Below, one piece after another: positions 24,978-33,263 of a DNA stretch of 64,000 nt; the first letter of the stretch is position 1; each line of letters starts with the position of its first letter. The stretch lies in the NCBI RefSeq assembly GCF_900110605.1, contig NZ_FOFI01000007.1, positions 62,001 to 126,000 on the forward strand, given 5' to 3'. This DNA comes from Epilithonimonas lactis (GTDB lineage Bacteria; Bacteroidota; Bacteroidia; Flavobacteriales; Weeksellaceae). The notes beneath the pieces are model-generated. The model was not told where the DNA came from and did not search any database. It saw only the letters and a list, made by a program, of their open reading frames with translations. Made by a program: the position numbers and the translations under genes.

Positions 24978-26081
24978 ATGACAAACAGTTTTCCTTATGC
25001 TCAAAATCAGAGCTTCCCAGATCGTTATATTTCGCCGGAAAAATTATTTTCTTACCTACAGGACAATTTCAGCGATTATATAAAAGAGGTTGGAAAATCG
25101 AGTTTGGGTAAGCCTATTTATATGTTGACCCTCGGAAATGGAAACCTGAAAGTTGCAGCCTGGTCACAGATGCACGGAAATGAATCCACGGCAACTTTGG
25201 CAATGTTGGATCTGCTTTCAATATTTGAAAAGCATCCGGAGCTTAGTGAAAAGCTGTTGGGATTGATCCAATTGGATTTTATCTTTATGCTGAATCCAGA
25301 TGGTTCCGAAGCTTGGACCAGACGGAATGCTTATGATATTGATATCAACAGAGATTTTATCAGAAACTCCAGCAACGAGGTCAGAGTTCTGAAATCTATT
25401 GTTTTGAATGGCGGCTATAGTTATTTACTGAATCTTCATGATCAACGGACAATTTTCACAACAGACGGCGTTCATCCGGCGACCTTATCATTTTTATCAC
25501 CGTCTGAAAATCTTGAAAGAGATCTGACGGAAAACCGTAAAAAAAGTATGGCCGTGATTGCAGCGATCTACATGCAGATGAAACAGATCTTGCCAAACAG
25601 GATTGCAAAGTATACCGACGAATTTTATCCAACATCCACCGGTGACAATTTTATGAAAGCTGGAATTCCATCGATATTATTTGAAGGTGGATTTTATGAG
25701 AATGATCTGGACAGAAAAAAAACCAGAGAATATTACACGCACGCTTTGTATTTTGCTTTGAAAGCAATTTCGGTTCTTAAGGGCGATACTTTGAGCTATG
25801 AAACTTATTTTGATATTCCTCAAAACAGAGAAACCCATTTTGATCTGATTTACCGAAATGTAAAACTGAATACAGAATTTGAATGCATAATGGACATTGC
25901 TGTGCAGTACAGGGAAATTCTGGATGAAAATAAAAATCTGACTTATCAACCATACGTGATCGAAGTCGGTGATCTTAATCATAAAAAAGGTTGGACAGAA
26001 ATCGACTGTACGGATAAGAAATTCGTTTCTGTGAAGAAGTTTCCAAAATTAGACTCTTTTGTGGATTTCAGTGTTGAATAA
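24978..26081 (+). CDS. M14-family zinc carboxypeptidase (cytoplasmic)
   Basis: 367-residue metallocarboxypeptidase. Zinc-site motifs are SQMHGNEST (His and Glu three residues apart, near 66-69) and NLHDQRT near 150 (third zinc histidine); NPDGSEAWTRRNAYDIDINRD (in parts: MLNPDGSEAWTRRN) carries the substrate-binding arginine, and FEGGFYEND the catalytic glutamate region. No signal peptide is present, unlike most M14 enzymes, so it probably acts on peptides inside the cell, for example murein peptides or amino-acid tails. Substrate is undetermined. Confidence 0.9.
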   Translation: MTNSFPYAQNQSFPDRYISPEKLFSYLQDNFSDYIKEVGKSSLGKPIYMLTLGNGNLKVAAWSQMHGNESTATLAMLDLLSIFEKHPELSEKLLGLIQLDFIFMLNPDGSEAWTRRNAYDIDINRDFIRNSSNEVRVLKSIVLNGGYSYLLNLHDQRTIFTTDGVHPATLSFLSPSENLERDLTENRKKSMAVIAAIYMQMKQILPNRIAKYTDEFYPTSTGDNFMKAGIPSILFEGGFYENDLDRKKTREYYTHALYFALKAISVLKGDTLSYETYFDIPQNRETHFDLIYRNVKLNTEFECIMDIAVQYREILDENKNLTYQPYVIEVGDLNHKKGWTEIDCTDKKFVSVKKFPKLDSFVDFSVE

Positions 26082-26277
26082 TCAAAAGTAAGACAAGAAA
26101 ATTTTGGCCATTTTAAAATGTTTGATAATAAGCACTTTAAACACCCTATTTAACATAATGTAAATTATAGGACTTTTTAAGAATTATGTTAATTGGTCAT
26201 TCGTGTCTATCATATCCGATTATAAATCAATGTGGTATAATATTTTCTAAGCTAAAACTATATCAATTAAAATAATT

Positions 26278-26796
26278 ATGAAAAACGCTTTTTTAATTCT
26301 GTCAGCATCCTTATTAATGGTTTGTTCTTGCGAAAAGAATATTGAGAAACAGATCAATGTTGAAAACAGAAAACCTGATACACTGGCCGTTTCAGAAGAT
26401 CCTAATCAAATTTCGGAACAGGAAAATAAAGATTATTGTTATATGAATGTCATTGGAAAAGATTCAATGTTTTTGTCGTACAAGATCACCAATGGAAATG
26501 TTTCCGGAAAATTGAAATATAAAAACGTTGAGAAAGATTCCAATGCTGGCGATATCACCGGTAAAGTTGCTGGCGACACTTTGAGAGTCAATTACAAGTT
26601 TGCTTCAGAAGGTTCTGTAAGCGAACGCGAAATTTATTTCCTACAAGACAGCGGCGTTTTATTGGAAGGCATTGGCGACTATGCTGATCCGAGCGCTTCA
26701 AAATTGGTTTATTCTTCTCCACAAGCCATCAATTATTCCAAAGGTCAAAGATTGACACCTGCAGATTGCAAAATGATAACAGAAAAATTAAAATAG
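26278..26796 (+). CDS. Hypothetical lipoprotein
   Basis: 172-residue lipoprotein; the signal peptide ends in a cysteine-rich lipobox region (LLMVCSC, Cys16 or Cys18). The mature part begins with a charged linker and then has short beta strands (DSMFLSYKITNGNVSGKLKYK in parts: SYKITNGNVSGKL). I do not recognise the family. It is isolated by a 196-base upstream gap in which I see nothing certain, and by a terminator downstream. Confidence 0.7.
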   Translation: MKNAFLILSASLLMVCSCEKNIEKQINVENRKPDTLAVSEDPNQISEQENKDYCYMNVIGKDSMFLSYKITNGNVSGKLKYKNVEKDSNAGDITGKVAGDTLRVNYKFASEGSVSEREIYFLQDSGVLLEGIGDYADPSASKLVYSSPQAINYSKGQRLTPADCKMITEKLK

Positions 26797-26819
26797 AAAA
26801 TAATTTCTACGTATAAAAT

Positions 26820-26855
26820 AAAACAGCAGCTAATTTTTAGCTGCTGTTTCTTTGA
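26820..26855. terminator. Bidirectional terminator
   Basis: AAACAGCAGCTAA (26821-26833) is perfectly complementary to TTAGCTGCTGTTT (26837-26849), with T- and A-rich flanks. It separates the lipoprotein gene from the end of the glucan utilisation locus. Confidence 0.85.
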
Positions 26856-26868
26856 AAATAATATATAA

Positions 26869-28308
26869 CTATAAAACTATAGTCTGAATAGAATGCGCTG
26901 GCGCAGCAAGTTTCGAAGATTTTCCCTCGATCCAAAGATTGAAATCTGTATCTGCATCACCTTCGTTCATCACGACCACTACCAGTTCCCCACTCTCGTT
27001 CAGGAAACTTGTGGAAAGTAGAAAATCCTTGTTGGTGGAAGTTCCAACGCGCTGTGCATTTGGTTTCACATATTTGGAAATGTGTCCGATATAATAATAT
27101 TCATAGGTGTAATGCAATTCCTTCGTTCTTGAATCGTAAATGATCGGTGCAAAACAGAAATTACCGACGTGATTTGGCCCACCTTTTTCGTCCAAAAGAA
27201 TGTTCCAATCAGTCCAAGCAGATGTTCCTTTGTTGAAATCGTTGATCATATTTCTGCCGTACAGTTCTCCTAAACTCACATCATAGATCTTTGAAAAATC
27301 AAATTGTTCCTTGCAACCTTCTGTGAAAATCAAAAATTTGTCAGGAAAAGCTTTGTGAGTTTCTGCCAGATTATCAAACAGTTGAGACTTGTTATTCCAC
27401 GTTTCATACCAGTGGTAACCAATTCCGGATGCGTACTTTGAAGTTTCCGGATCTTGCAAAGTCGTCGTTGCACGTTGGTACATCAAGTCTCTGTTGTGAT
27501 CCCAAATGATGACTTTTTTGTCCCTGTAATTATTTTTCCAAAGTGTTGGACCGAGGTTTTCCTTAAGGAATTTTGCCTCTTCATCTGCTGTGTACAGGCA
27601 AGATTCCCAAGTTTGGACAGCCATTGGTTCATTTTGAATCGTCAATCCCCAAACCGGAATATTTCGTTTTTCATATTCCTGAATGAATTTAACATAATAA
27701 TTGGCCCAAACTTGATAATATTTGTCCAATAATTTTCCACCTTTCAGCATATTGTTATTGGTTTTCATCCATGCTGGCGGACTCCACGGACTAAAGTAAA
27801 ATTTAAAATCCTTCGGGTCAATAGCTTTTTGCGCTAATTTGATCAAGGGAATTTTGTACTGTTCATCGTGTTTTACATCAAATGATTTGAGAGATTCATC
27901 ATTGTCCTTGACGTAAGTGTAGGTATCGCTGGAGAAGTCGCAGGAGTTCATATTGGTGCGAACGACATTGTAACCAATCCCCGACTTTCCGTAATAAGCC
28001 TCAATAAATTCCTTCTGTTTTTCTTTTGGGATCTTCGCGAAAACCTCAGCGGAAGCGTCTGTGATTGCACCACCAATGCCGATCAGCTTTTGATATTTGA
28101 AATCCGGATCTACGAAAACACAAACATCCGTTTCTTTAGGTTGAGGAAAATCTGTGAAAACCGCATTCGATTTCTTGGCAAATTTCTCATTGCTCTTTTG
28201 CGAAGTAAGAATCACTTTTCCTTGCTTCATTCCTTTTTTCCAGTAATTCTGGGCATTCATATTTGCCGAAAGTGATAAAGCAGCAAATAATACAATTGTC
28301 TTTTTCAT
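26869..28308 (-). CDS. GH30 glycoside hydrolase (beta-1,6-glucanase-like), exported
   Basis: 479-residue GH30 enzyme with a Sec signal peptide (cleavage near NMNAQ, residue 20). Acid/base Glu227 is in TIQNEP and nucleophile Glu330 in IFTEG. SPWSPPAWMKTN is typical of the clan-A barrel of this family, and the C-terminal beta domain ends TDFNLWIEGKSSKLAAPAHSIQTIVL (in parts: APAHSIQTIVL). Several related GH30 enzymes cut beta-1,6-glucan; others are glucocerebrosidase-like, so the linkage is inferred. It is the last gene of the locus. Confidence 0.92.
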   Translation of the reverse strand: MKKTIVLFAALSLSANMNAQNYWKKGMKQGKVILTSQKSNEKFAKKSNAVFTDFPQPKETDVCVFVDPDFKYQKLIGIGGAITDASAEVFAKIPKEKQKEFIEAYYGKSGIGYNVVRTNMNSCDFSSDTYTYVKDNDESLKSFDVKHDEQYKIPLIKLAQKAIDPKDFKFYFSPWSPPAWMKTNNNMLKGGKLLDKYYQVWANYYVKFIQEYEKRNIPVWGLTIQNEPMAVQTWESCLYTADEEAKFLKENLGPTLWKNNYRDKKVIIWDHNRDLMYQRATTTLQDPETSKYASGIGYHWYETWNNKSQLFDNLAETHKAFPDKFLIFTEGCKEQFDFSKIYDVSLGELYGRNMINDFNKGTSAWTDWNILLDEKGGPNHVGNFCFAPIIYDSRTKELHYTYEYYYIGHISKYVKPNAQRVGTSTNKDFLLSTSFLNESGELVVVVMNEGDADTDFNLWIEGKSSKLAAPAHSIQTIVL

Positions 28309-28353
28309 TTTGTTTTATAGTTGGACATCAAAGACTTGACATCGATTGATTAA

Positions 28354-29154
28354 TTATTTTTTATAAATTCTGACATAATCTATCAGAAATTTTTGTGGAT
28401 ATATCGATTCATCCACACCTTCTTTTCCGCCCCAGTTCCCTCCTACTGCCTGATTCAGGATCAAATAGAATGGTTGGTCGAATGGCCAGGCTTCGTAGTC
28501 ATTTTCAGTTTTAATGTAGGTGAAATATTTTTTGTCATCCACGAACATCTCAATCTTTTCTGGCGTCCAATCGGCTCTGTAAACGTGGAAGTTTTCTGCA
28601 ACATCTTTGATGATGATCGTATCCGTTTTCTGAGTGTTGATGATATGATTGTACTTCTTGGTGTGGACTGATGCGTGTACATAACCTTCGTTGTAACCAA
28701 CGTGTTCCATAATGTCGATCTCGCCATCATCTGGCCATTCTTTGATGTTTTTGCTCAGCATCCAGATGGCCGGCCAGGTTCCTTTACCTTTTGGCAATTT
28801 GGCTCGCACCTCCACAGTTCCGTATTGGAATGGAAAAGTATTCTTCGTGATCAATTTTGCTGAAGTGTAATCGTTCTTCTCCCACTTTTCTCTTTTGGCT
28901 TCGATGATGAGATTGCCGTTTTCTACTCTAGCATTTTCGGTTCTGTCTTTGGTATAGAACTGAAGTTCATTATTCCCAAAACCATCACCGCCAACTTCAA
29001 ATTCCCATTTGGAAGCGTCTGGCAAACCTTTGTTATTGAACTCGTCCTGAAAGACCAGCTTTCCTTTGTCTGCATTTTTTTGATTAATACAAGACAAAGT
29101 GGTCACTGAGATCAATGAAAGAATCGAAATTATTTTGATAGGATTTACGTTCAT
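28354..29154 (-). CDS. GH16 endo-beta-glucanase lipoprotein
   Basis: 266-residue GH16 enzyme. Lipobox at Cys22 (TLSC) places it on a membrane surface, probably outside. The catalytic motif is GEIDIMEH: nucleophile Glu145, Asp147 and acid/base Glu150, in the ExDxxE form of laminarinase-like members. Surrounding TWPAIWMLS and DWTPEKIEMFVD match the family beta-jelly roll. It likely cuts beta-1,3-glucan (laminarin-like), though beta-1,3-1,4-glucan is possible. It sits between two GH30 genes in the same orientation. Confidence 0.93.
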   Translation of the reverse strand: MNVNPIKIISILSLISVTTLSCINQKNADKGKLVFQDEFNNKGLPDASKWEFEVGGDGFGNNELQFYTKDRTENARVENGNLIIEAKREKWEKNDYTSAKLITKNTFPFQYGTVEVRAKLPKGKGTWPAIWMLSKNIKEWPDDGEIDIMEHVGYNEGYVHASVHTKKYNHIINTQKTDTIIIKDVAENFHVYRADWTPEKIEMFVDDKKYFTYIKTENDYEAWPFDQPFYLILNQAVGGNWGGKEGVDESIYPQKFLIDYVRIYKK

Positions 29155-29179
29155 ATTCAGAATTAATTAGAATCAAACC

Positions 29180-30652
29180 TTAAAAAACATAGGTCGCCAC
29201 AGCTCTCGCTGGTAAAGATGTTGCAGCAGATTTACCATTCATTTTGATATTGAAATTTTCGGTTGCATTTCCTTCATTAAGGACAATCAAAGTTGTTTTT
29301 CCGTCTGGCGTTGTGAAAGCTACAGAACTCAGATTACCTGGTTGAGTAGAAGCAATTCTTTGAGAATTCTGAGGAACAAATTTGGATGCGTGTGCAATGA
29401 TGTAGTAAGCCACATTTTTTGTGAAAGCTTCATTGTGATTGACTGTGATGGCACCTTTGCATTGCGTACAGCCACCGTCTGTATGCGGATTGAAATTTGG
29501 GTCGTTGGCCAAATTCCATTCCAAAGCGATTTTGCTCCAGTTTCTCATAGAACCGATGATCACATTTTTGGAATGCCACATCAGATCATCAGAAAACGAA
29601 GATGTAGAGCCAGTCCATTGCTCCGTAAAATATAGATTTTTGGTTGGATAAGCCAAATGCACATTACTCAAAACAGCGATGTTGCCCGCATAAAGATGAA
29701 ATGCCGAACCGTCCACATACTTTGAAGCTTCGGCATCTGCCAAGATCTCCATTGGATATTCCGGTTTGTCGCAATTGTGGTCATACAGGACGATCTTTGT
29801 TGTGATATTTGCAGCTTGAAATGCTGGTCCAAGACTGTTTTTGATGAATGTCGCCTGTTGTGGAGCCGTCATTAGCAAACTTGGGTTGTTGCCTGGATGC
29901 AAAGGTTCGTTCTGAGGTGTGATGGCGTCGATTGTAATTCCCTGAGCCTTCATTGCTTGGATGTATTTTACAAAATATTGCGCATAGACATTGTAATATT
30001 GTGGCTGAAGACTTCCACCGATTGTACTTCCATTATCCTTCATCCAAACTGGAGGCGACCAAGGTGTTGCCATGATTTTTATATTCGGATTGATGGTCAA
30101 TATCTTTTTCAGCATCTCGATCAAAGCCTGATCTTTTGCCAAAGAAAAATTCGCTAGAGAAAGATCCGTTTGTCCTGCTGGCATATCGTCATAAGAAAAA
30201 ACACTACTGTTGAGATCGGATGCGCCAATACTTAGTCTGATGTAACTCACGGCAATCGAATTGTCTTTATTCGAAAAAAGGTCTTGTAACAATTCCTCTT
30301 TCTTCGCTGCAGAAAGTTGATTGATGACCTGAACACTTCCACCAGTCAATGTGTAGCCAAAACCGTCAATCGTCTGATATTTTTGCGATGCATCCACATC
30401 TAACGTTTGATAATTGTTTGTTGCATTATTGAATAAGATATCGGTCTGCTTTTGGAGTTTTGTGGATTCGTCTGCTTTTGTGAGCCAAAAACTAGCCGTT
30501 GCGTAATTACCATTATTGCCTCCACCAGTTGGCGGATCGGGAGGTGTTTGCTCGTCGACAGTATTGCTTTGGCAAAACATAAGAGAGAAAATTGCTATTC
30601 CGAAGAAGAACATTTTGTTTGGGTACGCTTTTGATTTTGTAAACATTTTCAT
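29180..30652 (-). CDS. GH30 glycoside hydrolase lipoprotein
   Basis: 490-residue GH30 enzyme with lipobox-like Cys27 (SLMFC) and a Pro/Gly/Asn linker (about 35-50) before the catalytic domain. Acid/base Glu249 is in TPQNEP and nucleophile Glu344 in YFTEQW; ATPWSPPVWMKDN matches the family. It is only moderately similar to the 26869-28308 enzyme, so the two may differ in chain length or branch preference. First gene of the enzyme subunit of the locus, beginning 120 bases after an internal hairpin terminator. Confidence 0.93.
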   Translation of the reverse strand: MKMFTKSKAYPNKMFFFGIAIFSLMFCQSNTVDEQTPPDPPTGGGNNGNYATASFWLTKADESTKLQKQTDILFNNATNNYQTLDVDASQKYQTIDGFGYTLTGGSVQVINQLSAAKKEELLQDLFSNKDNSIAVSYIRLSIGASDLNSSVFSYDDMPAGQTDLSLANFSLAKDQALIEMLKKILTINPNIKIMATPWSPPVWMKDNGSTIGGSLQPQYYNVYAQYFVKYIQAMKAQGITIDAITPQNEPLHPGNNPSLLMTAPQQATFIKNSLGPAFQAANITTKIVLYDHNCDKPEYPMEILADAEASKYVDGSAFHLYAGNIAVLSNVHLAYPTKNLYFTEQWTGSTSSFSDDLMWHSKNVIIGSMRNWSKIALEWNLANDPNFNPHTDGGCTQCKGAITVNHNEAFTKNVAYYIIAHASKFVPQNSQRIASTQPGNLSSVAFTTPDGKTTLIVLNEGNATENFNIKMNGKSAATSLPARAVATYVF

Positions 30653-30722
30653 AAAATTTTGTGACCATCACCATAATTCAGATCAAGAAAAAGTGTTTTG
30701 AAATGATATTTTCATAACAGAT

Positions 30723-30736
30723 TGTCAATTCTGACA
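30723..30736 (-). promoter_or_regulatory. Palindrome upstream of the GH30-GH16-GH30 unit
   Basis: TGTCA-ATTC-TGACA forms a perfect dyad in the 172-base gap between the internal terminator and the GH30 start. An operator is plausible but no consensus -7 box is clear nearby. Confidence 0.4.
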
Positions 30737-30771
30737 GAATCTTTGATGATGTTTGTTATTATTAATAAAAA

Positions 30772-30799
30772 TGAAAGAGGTTGTTGAGAACCTCTTTCA
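30772..30799 (-). terminator. Internal terminator between binding-protein and GH30 genes
   Basis: TGAAAGAGGTT and AACCTCTTTCA pair perfectly around 6 bases; on the minus strand the stem is followed by TTTTTATTAATA. It should stop or weaken transcription from susCD into the hydrolase genes. Confidence 0.7.
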
Positions 30800-30824
30800 C
30801 CTAAGAAAATATGATAAGAAAAAA

Positions 30825-31706
30825 TTAGTTGACGCCTCGGAATTCTATATTGGTAATAGAAATTCCTTCCTTCATATCGTTACCTCCAGATCGGATGGCA
30901 AAATATGCCACACCGGTCTGAGTAGCTGTGAAAGTACCAGTCGGATTGTTAGAATTGGTAGAACCAACACTAGAGATTTTCCCGTTAAAAGGCGAAGTTC
31001 CGCTTCCTGCCCAAGTATTAATGCCTCTCAGCCAAGTGGAATCATTTCCATCACCTGTGTAGTCTGTATTAGCAGTTGGTTTTGCATATCCAACGTAAAT
31101 CTCAAACCAAGAGTCTGCAACGCCCTTTGAGCTAACAACCGCATCAGCTTTGTACTTACGTCCAGCTACTACGTTTACTGCTTGATACATCACATTTCTT
31201 TCCCAGCCTTTTGCTACAAAAGTTGCTTTTCCGTCTGCAAAAGTCCAAAGCGCTGTCCCTGAAGGATTGGGAAATGCAAGACTCCACTTTGCTACATCGG
31301 CTGCATCTGCAAACTTTCCGCCTTGTATCATGTTTCCCGAATTGGGATCGGACATATCAACTTTTACTGTTTGACTAGATGTCCCGGCAACAACTCCTCC
31401 CTGACCTATGATCTGGTGTTGAATCACATAGTTGCCCTCGTCTGGAAGAAAAATATCATAGATGTTCGCTGCTCTTGCGAATCCGCCGCCATCACCAAGA
31501 TCCCATTTCGAAAAAAGATAGTTCTGATTGGACGCTGTTAAAGTATAATGATTTTCCGATGTTTTAGTGACCGTAAAAGAAGCATCGGAATTGGTAGGTG
31601 TTAGTCCATTTCCATCGCCATCAACAGTATCTGGAACACAAGAAGATATAAATAAAGACGCTGCTAGAAAGCTTAAAATCTTTATTTTAGATATTTTCGT
31701 TTTCAT
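30825..31706 (-). CDS. PKD-like surface glycan-binding lipoprotein
   Basis: 293-residue lipoprotein with lipobox Cys23 (FISSC). Residues about 40-120 resemble a PKD domain (YLFSKWDLGDGGGF, then DEGNYVIQHQIIG), and the C-terminal part (about 130-290) resembles a carbohydrate-binding beta sandwich ending in AIRSGGNDMKEGISITNIEF (in parts: AIRSGGNDMKEG). Its place just after susD matches SusE/SusF-like or SGBP proteins that hold the polysaccharide at the cell surface. Ligand probably the glucan cut by the GH30 and GH16 enzymes; inferred from context. Confidence 0.8.
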   Translation of the reverse strand: MKTKISKIKILSFLAASLFISSCVPDTVDGDGNGLTPTNSDASFTVTKTSENHYTLTASNQNYLFSKWDLGDGGGFARAANIYDIFLPDEGNYVIQHQIIGQGGVVAGTSSQTVKVDMSDPNSGNMIQGGKFADAADVAKWSLAFPNPSGTALWTFADGKATFVAKGWERNVMYQAVNVVAGRKYKADAVVSSKGVADSWFEIYVGYAKPTANTDYTGDGNDSTWLRGINTWAGSGTSPFNGKISSVGSTNSNNPTGTFTATQTGVAYFAIRSGGNDMKEGISITNIEFRGVN

Positions 31707-31724
31707 AAGATTAATTTAGTAATG

Positions 31725-33263
31725 TTAATATTGAGGATTTTGTTTCAGTGCCGTATTCAATAATTCAGCATAAGGAATTGGTAGAATTTCATTTTTACCT
31801 GCTACAAATCCTTTAGAAGCTAATTTTGAAGGCGCATCTCCCCATCTTACAAGATCGAACCAACGATGGCCTTCTCCTGCCAACTCTCTTCTTCTTTCAT
31901 CCTTGATCGCTTGGATCGAAACTGGAACGGATGCTAATCCAACTCTTGCACGTACGGCATCTAACAATGCTTGTGCTCTACTCCCTGTACCATTTAAGGC
32001 TTCAGCTTCCATAAGATAACTGTCTGCCAAACGGATCACGATATAATTTTGACGGAAGTTAAGTTCCATAGCTCCTGGTAAAGGAGAAACACCAGATTTG
32101 TAAGGTGCGTACTTTTTCAAGAAGTAGCCGGTATCGGAATATGCTGGAGAATAAGTGATCTTACCTTCTTGCTGAAGTTTTTTAGCATTCAGGATCGTGG
32201 CATCTGCTCTTGGATCATTTCCCATGAAATTGAAAAGATCATCTGTGATCGTATTGAATGCCCAACCAGAAACAAGATCTGGAGCGTCACTTGTACCTAC
32301 TCGGGTGTAAGATCTGATTCCAGTCATGATGCAAATAGAGTTACCCTCATCTTTGCCCCAACCCCAGAAACCCCAATCTGACATACCAGCGTTTGTGTAC
32401 ACTGCTTCCAGGATGGATTCGGAAGTGAATTTGTTGTCTGTCACCCAAAGACTATTATAGTCATCAACCAATTTGTAACCATACTGGCTGGTAGTGCCAG
32501 GTGTTCCATTGACATCAGCAAATTGAGCTGCTGCTTCTGCTTTTTTGTTATCAAAAAGATAAATTTTCCCCAGAATTGCTTTTGCAGCACCTTGTGTTAG
32601 TCGACCTCTATCTGCGCCTGTTACTGTTGTAGGAAGATCTGCCCAGACGCTTGCAATATCGCCCTCGATCTGGTTATATATATCTTGTTTAGGACTTTGA
32701 GGAATATTCCAATAGTCGTCATCGGAGGTGATCTGCTTTAGGATCAACGGCACATTTCCAAATAACCTTACCAATTCGAAGTAGTAAAGTGATCTTAGAA
32801 CTGTAACCTCAGCTATGATCTTCTTTTTGAAAGCATCACTCACAGGAGCGCTTGGCATTCTTTCGATAACCCAATTCGCTCTTGCAATTCCTTGGTAATA
32901 ATCTTTCCAGTAGCTGGCAGGCATTGTGTTGGGATTGATATTGTAATTATTAAATCCTTGAATACCTGCACCATCTGTAGAACTTCCTCCGCCGGCAAAG
33001 AAATCATCTGACCCAGCATTCACAAAAGTTACCTGGTTTTCGAATCCGCCAGCATATTTTTTCATAATGTCATAGACCGATGCTGTCGCACTTAAACATT
33101 GTTCTTCACTTTTAAAATAATTGGCATCATCAAAAGTTCCAATGTTTTCTACATCTCCAATGTAATCTCCATTGCAGCTCACACTACCGAAACTAAGTCC
33201 GGCTAACATTACAACTGCAACACTTTTATTTATAAAATTTAAATTTTTCATTTTTTTAATCAT
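31725..33263 (-). CDS. SusD/RagB-family outer membrane lipoprotein
   Basis: 512-residue SusD-like protein. Lipobox near residue 30 (GSVSC), then TPR-like helical core with NWVIERMP, LRSLYYFELVRLFGNVPLI and the C-terminal AVRARVGL, RRRELAGEGHRWFDLVRWG and AYPIP-like ILPIPYAELL. It forms the lid over the SusC barrel and binds oligosaccharide. Its ATG overlaps the susC stop as TAATG; an ATG 12 bases on (MKNLNF) is an equally good start. Confidence 0.95.
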   Translation of the reverse strand: MIKKMKNLNFINKSVAVVMLAGLSFGSVSCNGDYIGDVENIGTFDDANYFKSEEQCLSATASVYDIMKKYAGGFENQVTFVNAGSDDFFAGGGSSTDGAGIQGFNNYNINPNTMPASYWKDYYQGIARANWVIERMPSAPVSDAFKKKIIAEVTVLRSLYYFELVRLFGNVPLILKQITSDDDYWNIPQSPKQDIYNQIEGDIASVWADLPTTVTGADRGRLTQGAAKAILGKIYLFDNKKAEAAAQFADVNGTPGTTSQYGYKLVDDYNSLWVTDNKFTSESILEAVYTNAGMSDWGFWGWGKDEGNSICIMTGIRSYTRVGTSDAPDLVSGWAFNTITDDLFNFMGNDPRADATILNAKKLQQEGKITYSPAYSDTGYFLKKYAPYKSGVSPLPGAMELNFRQNYIVIRLADSYLMEAEALNGTGSRAQALLDAVRARVGLASVPVSIQAIKDERRRELAGEGHRWFDLVRWGDAPSKLASKGFVAGKNEILPIPYAELLNTALKQNPQY

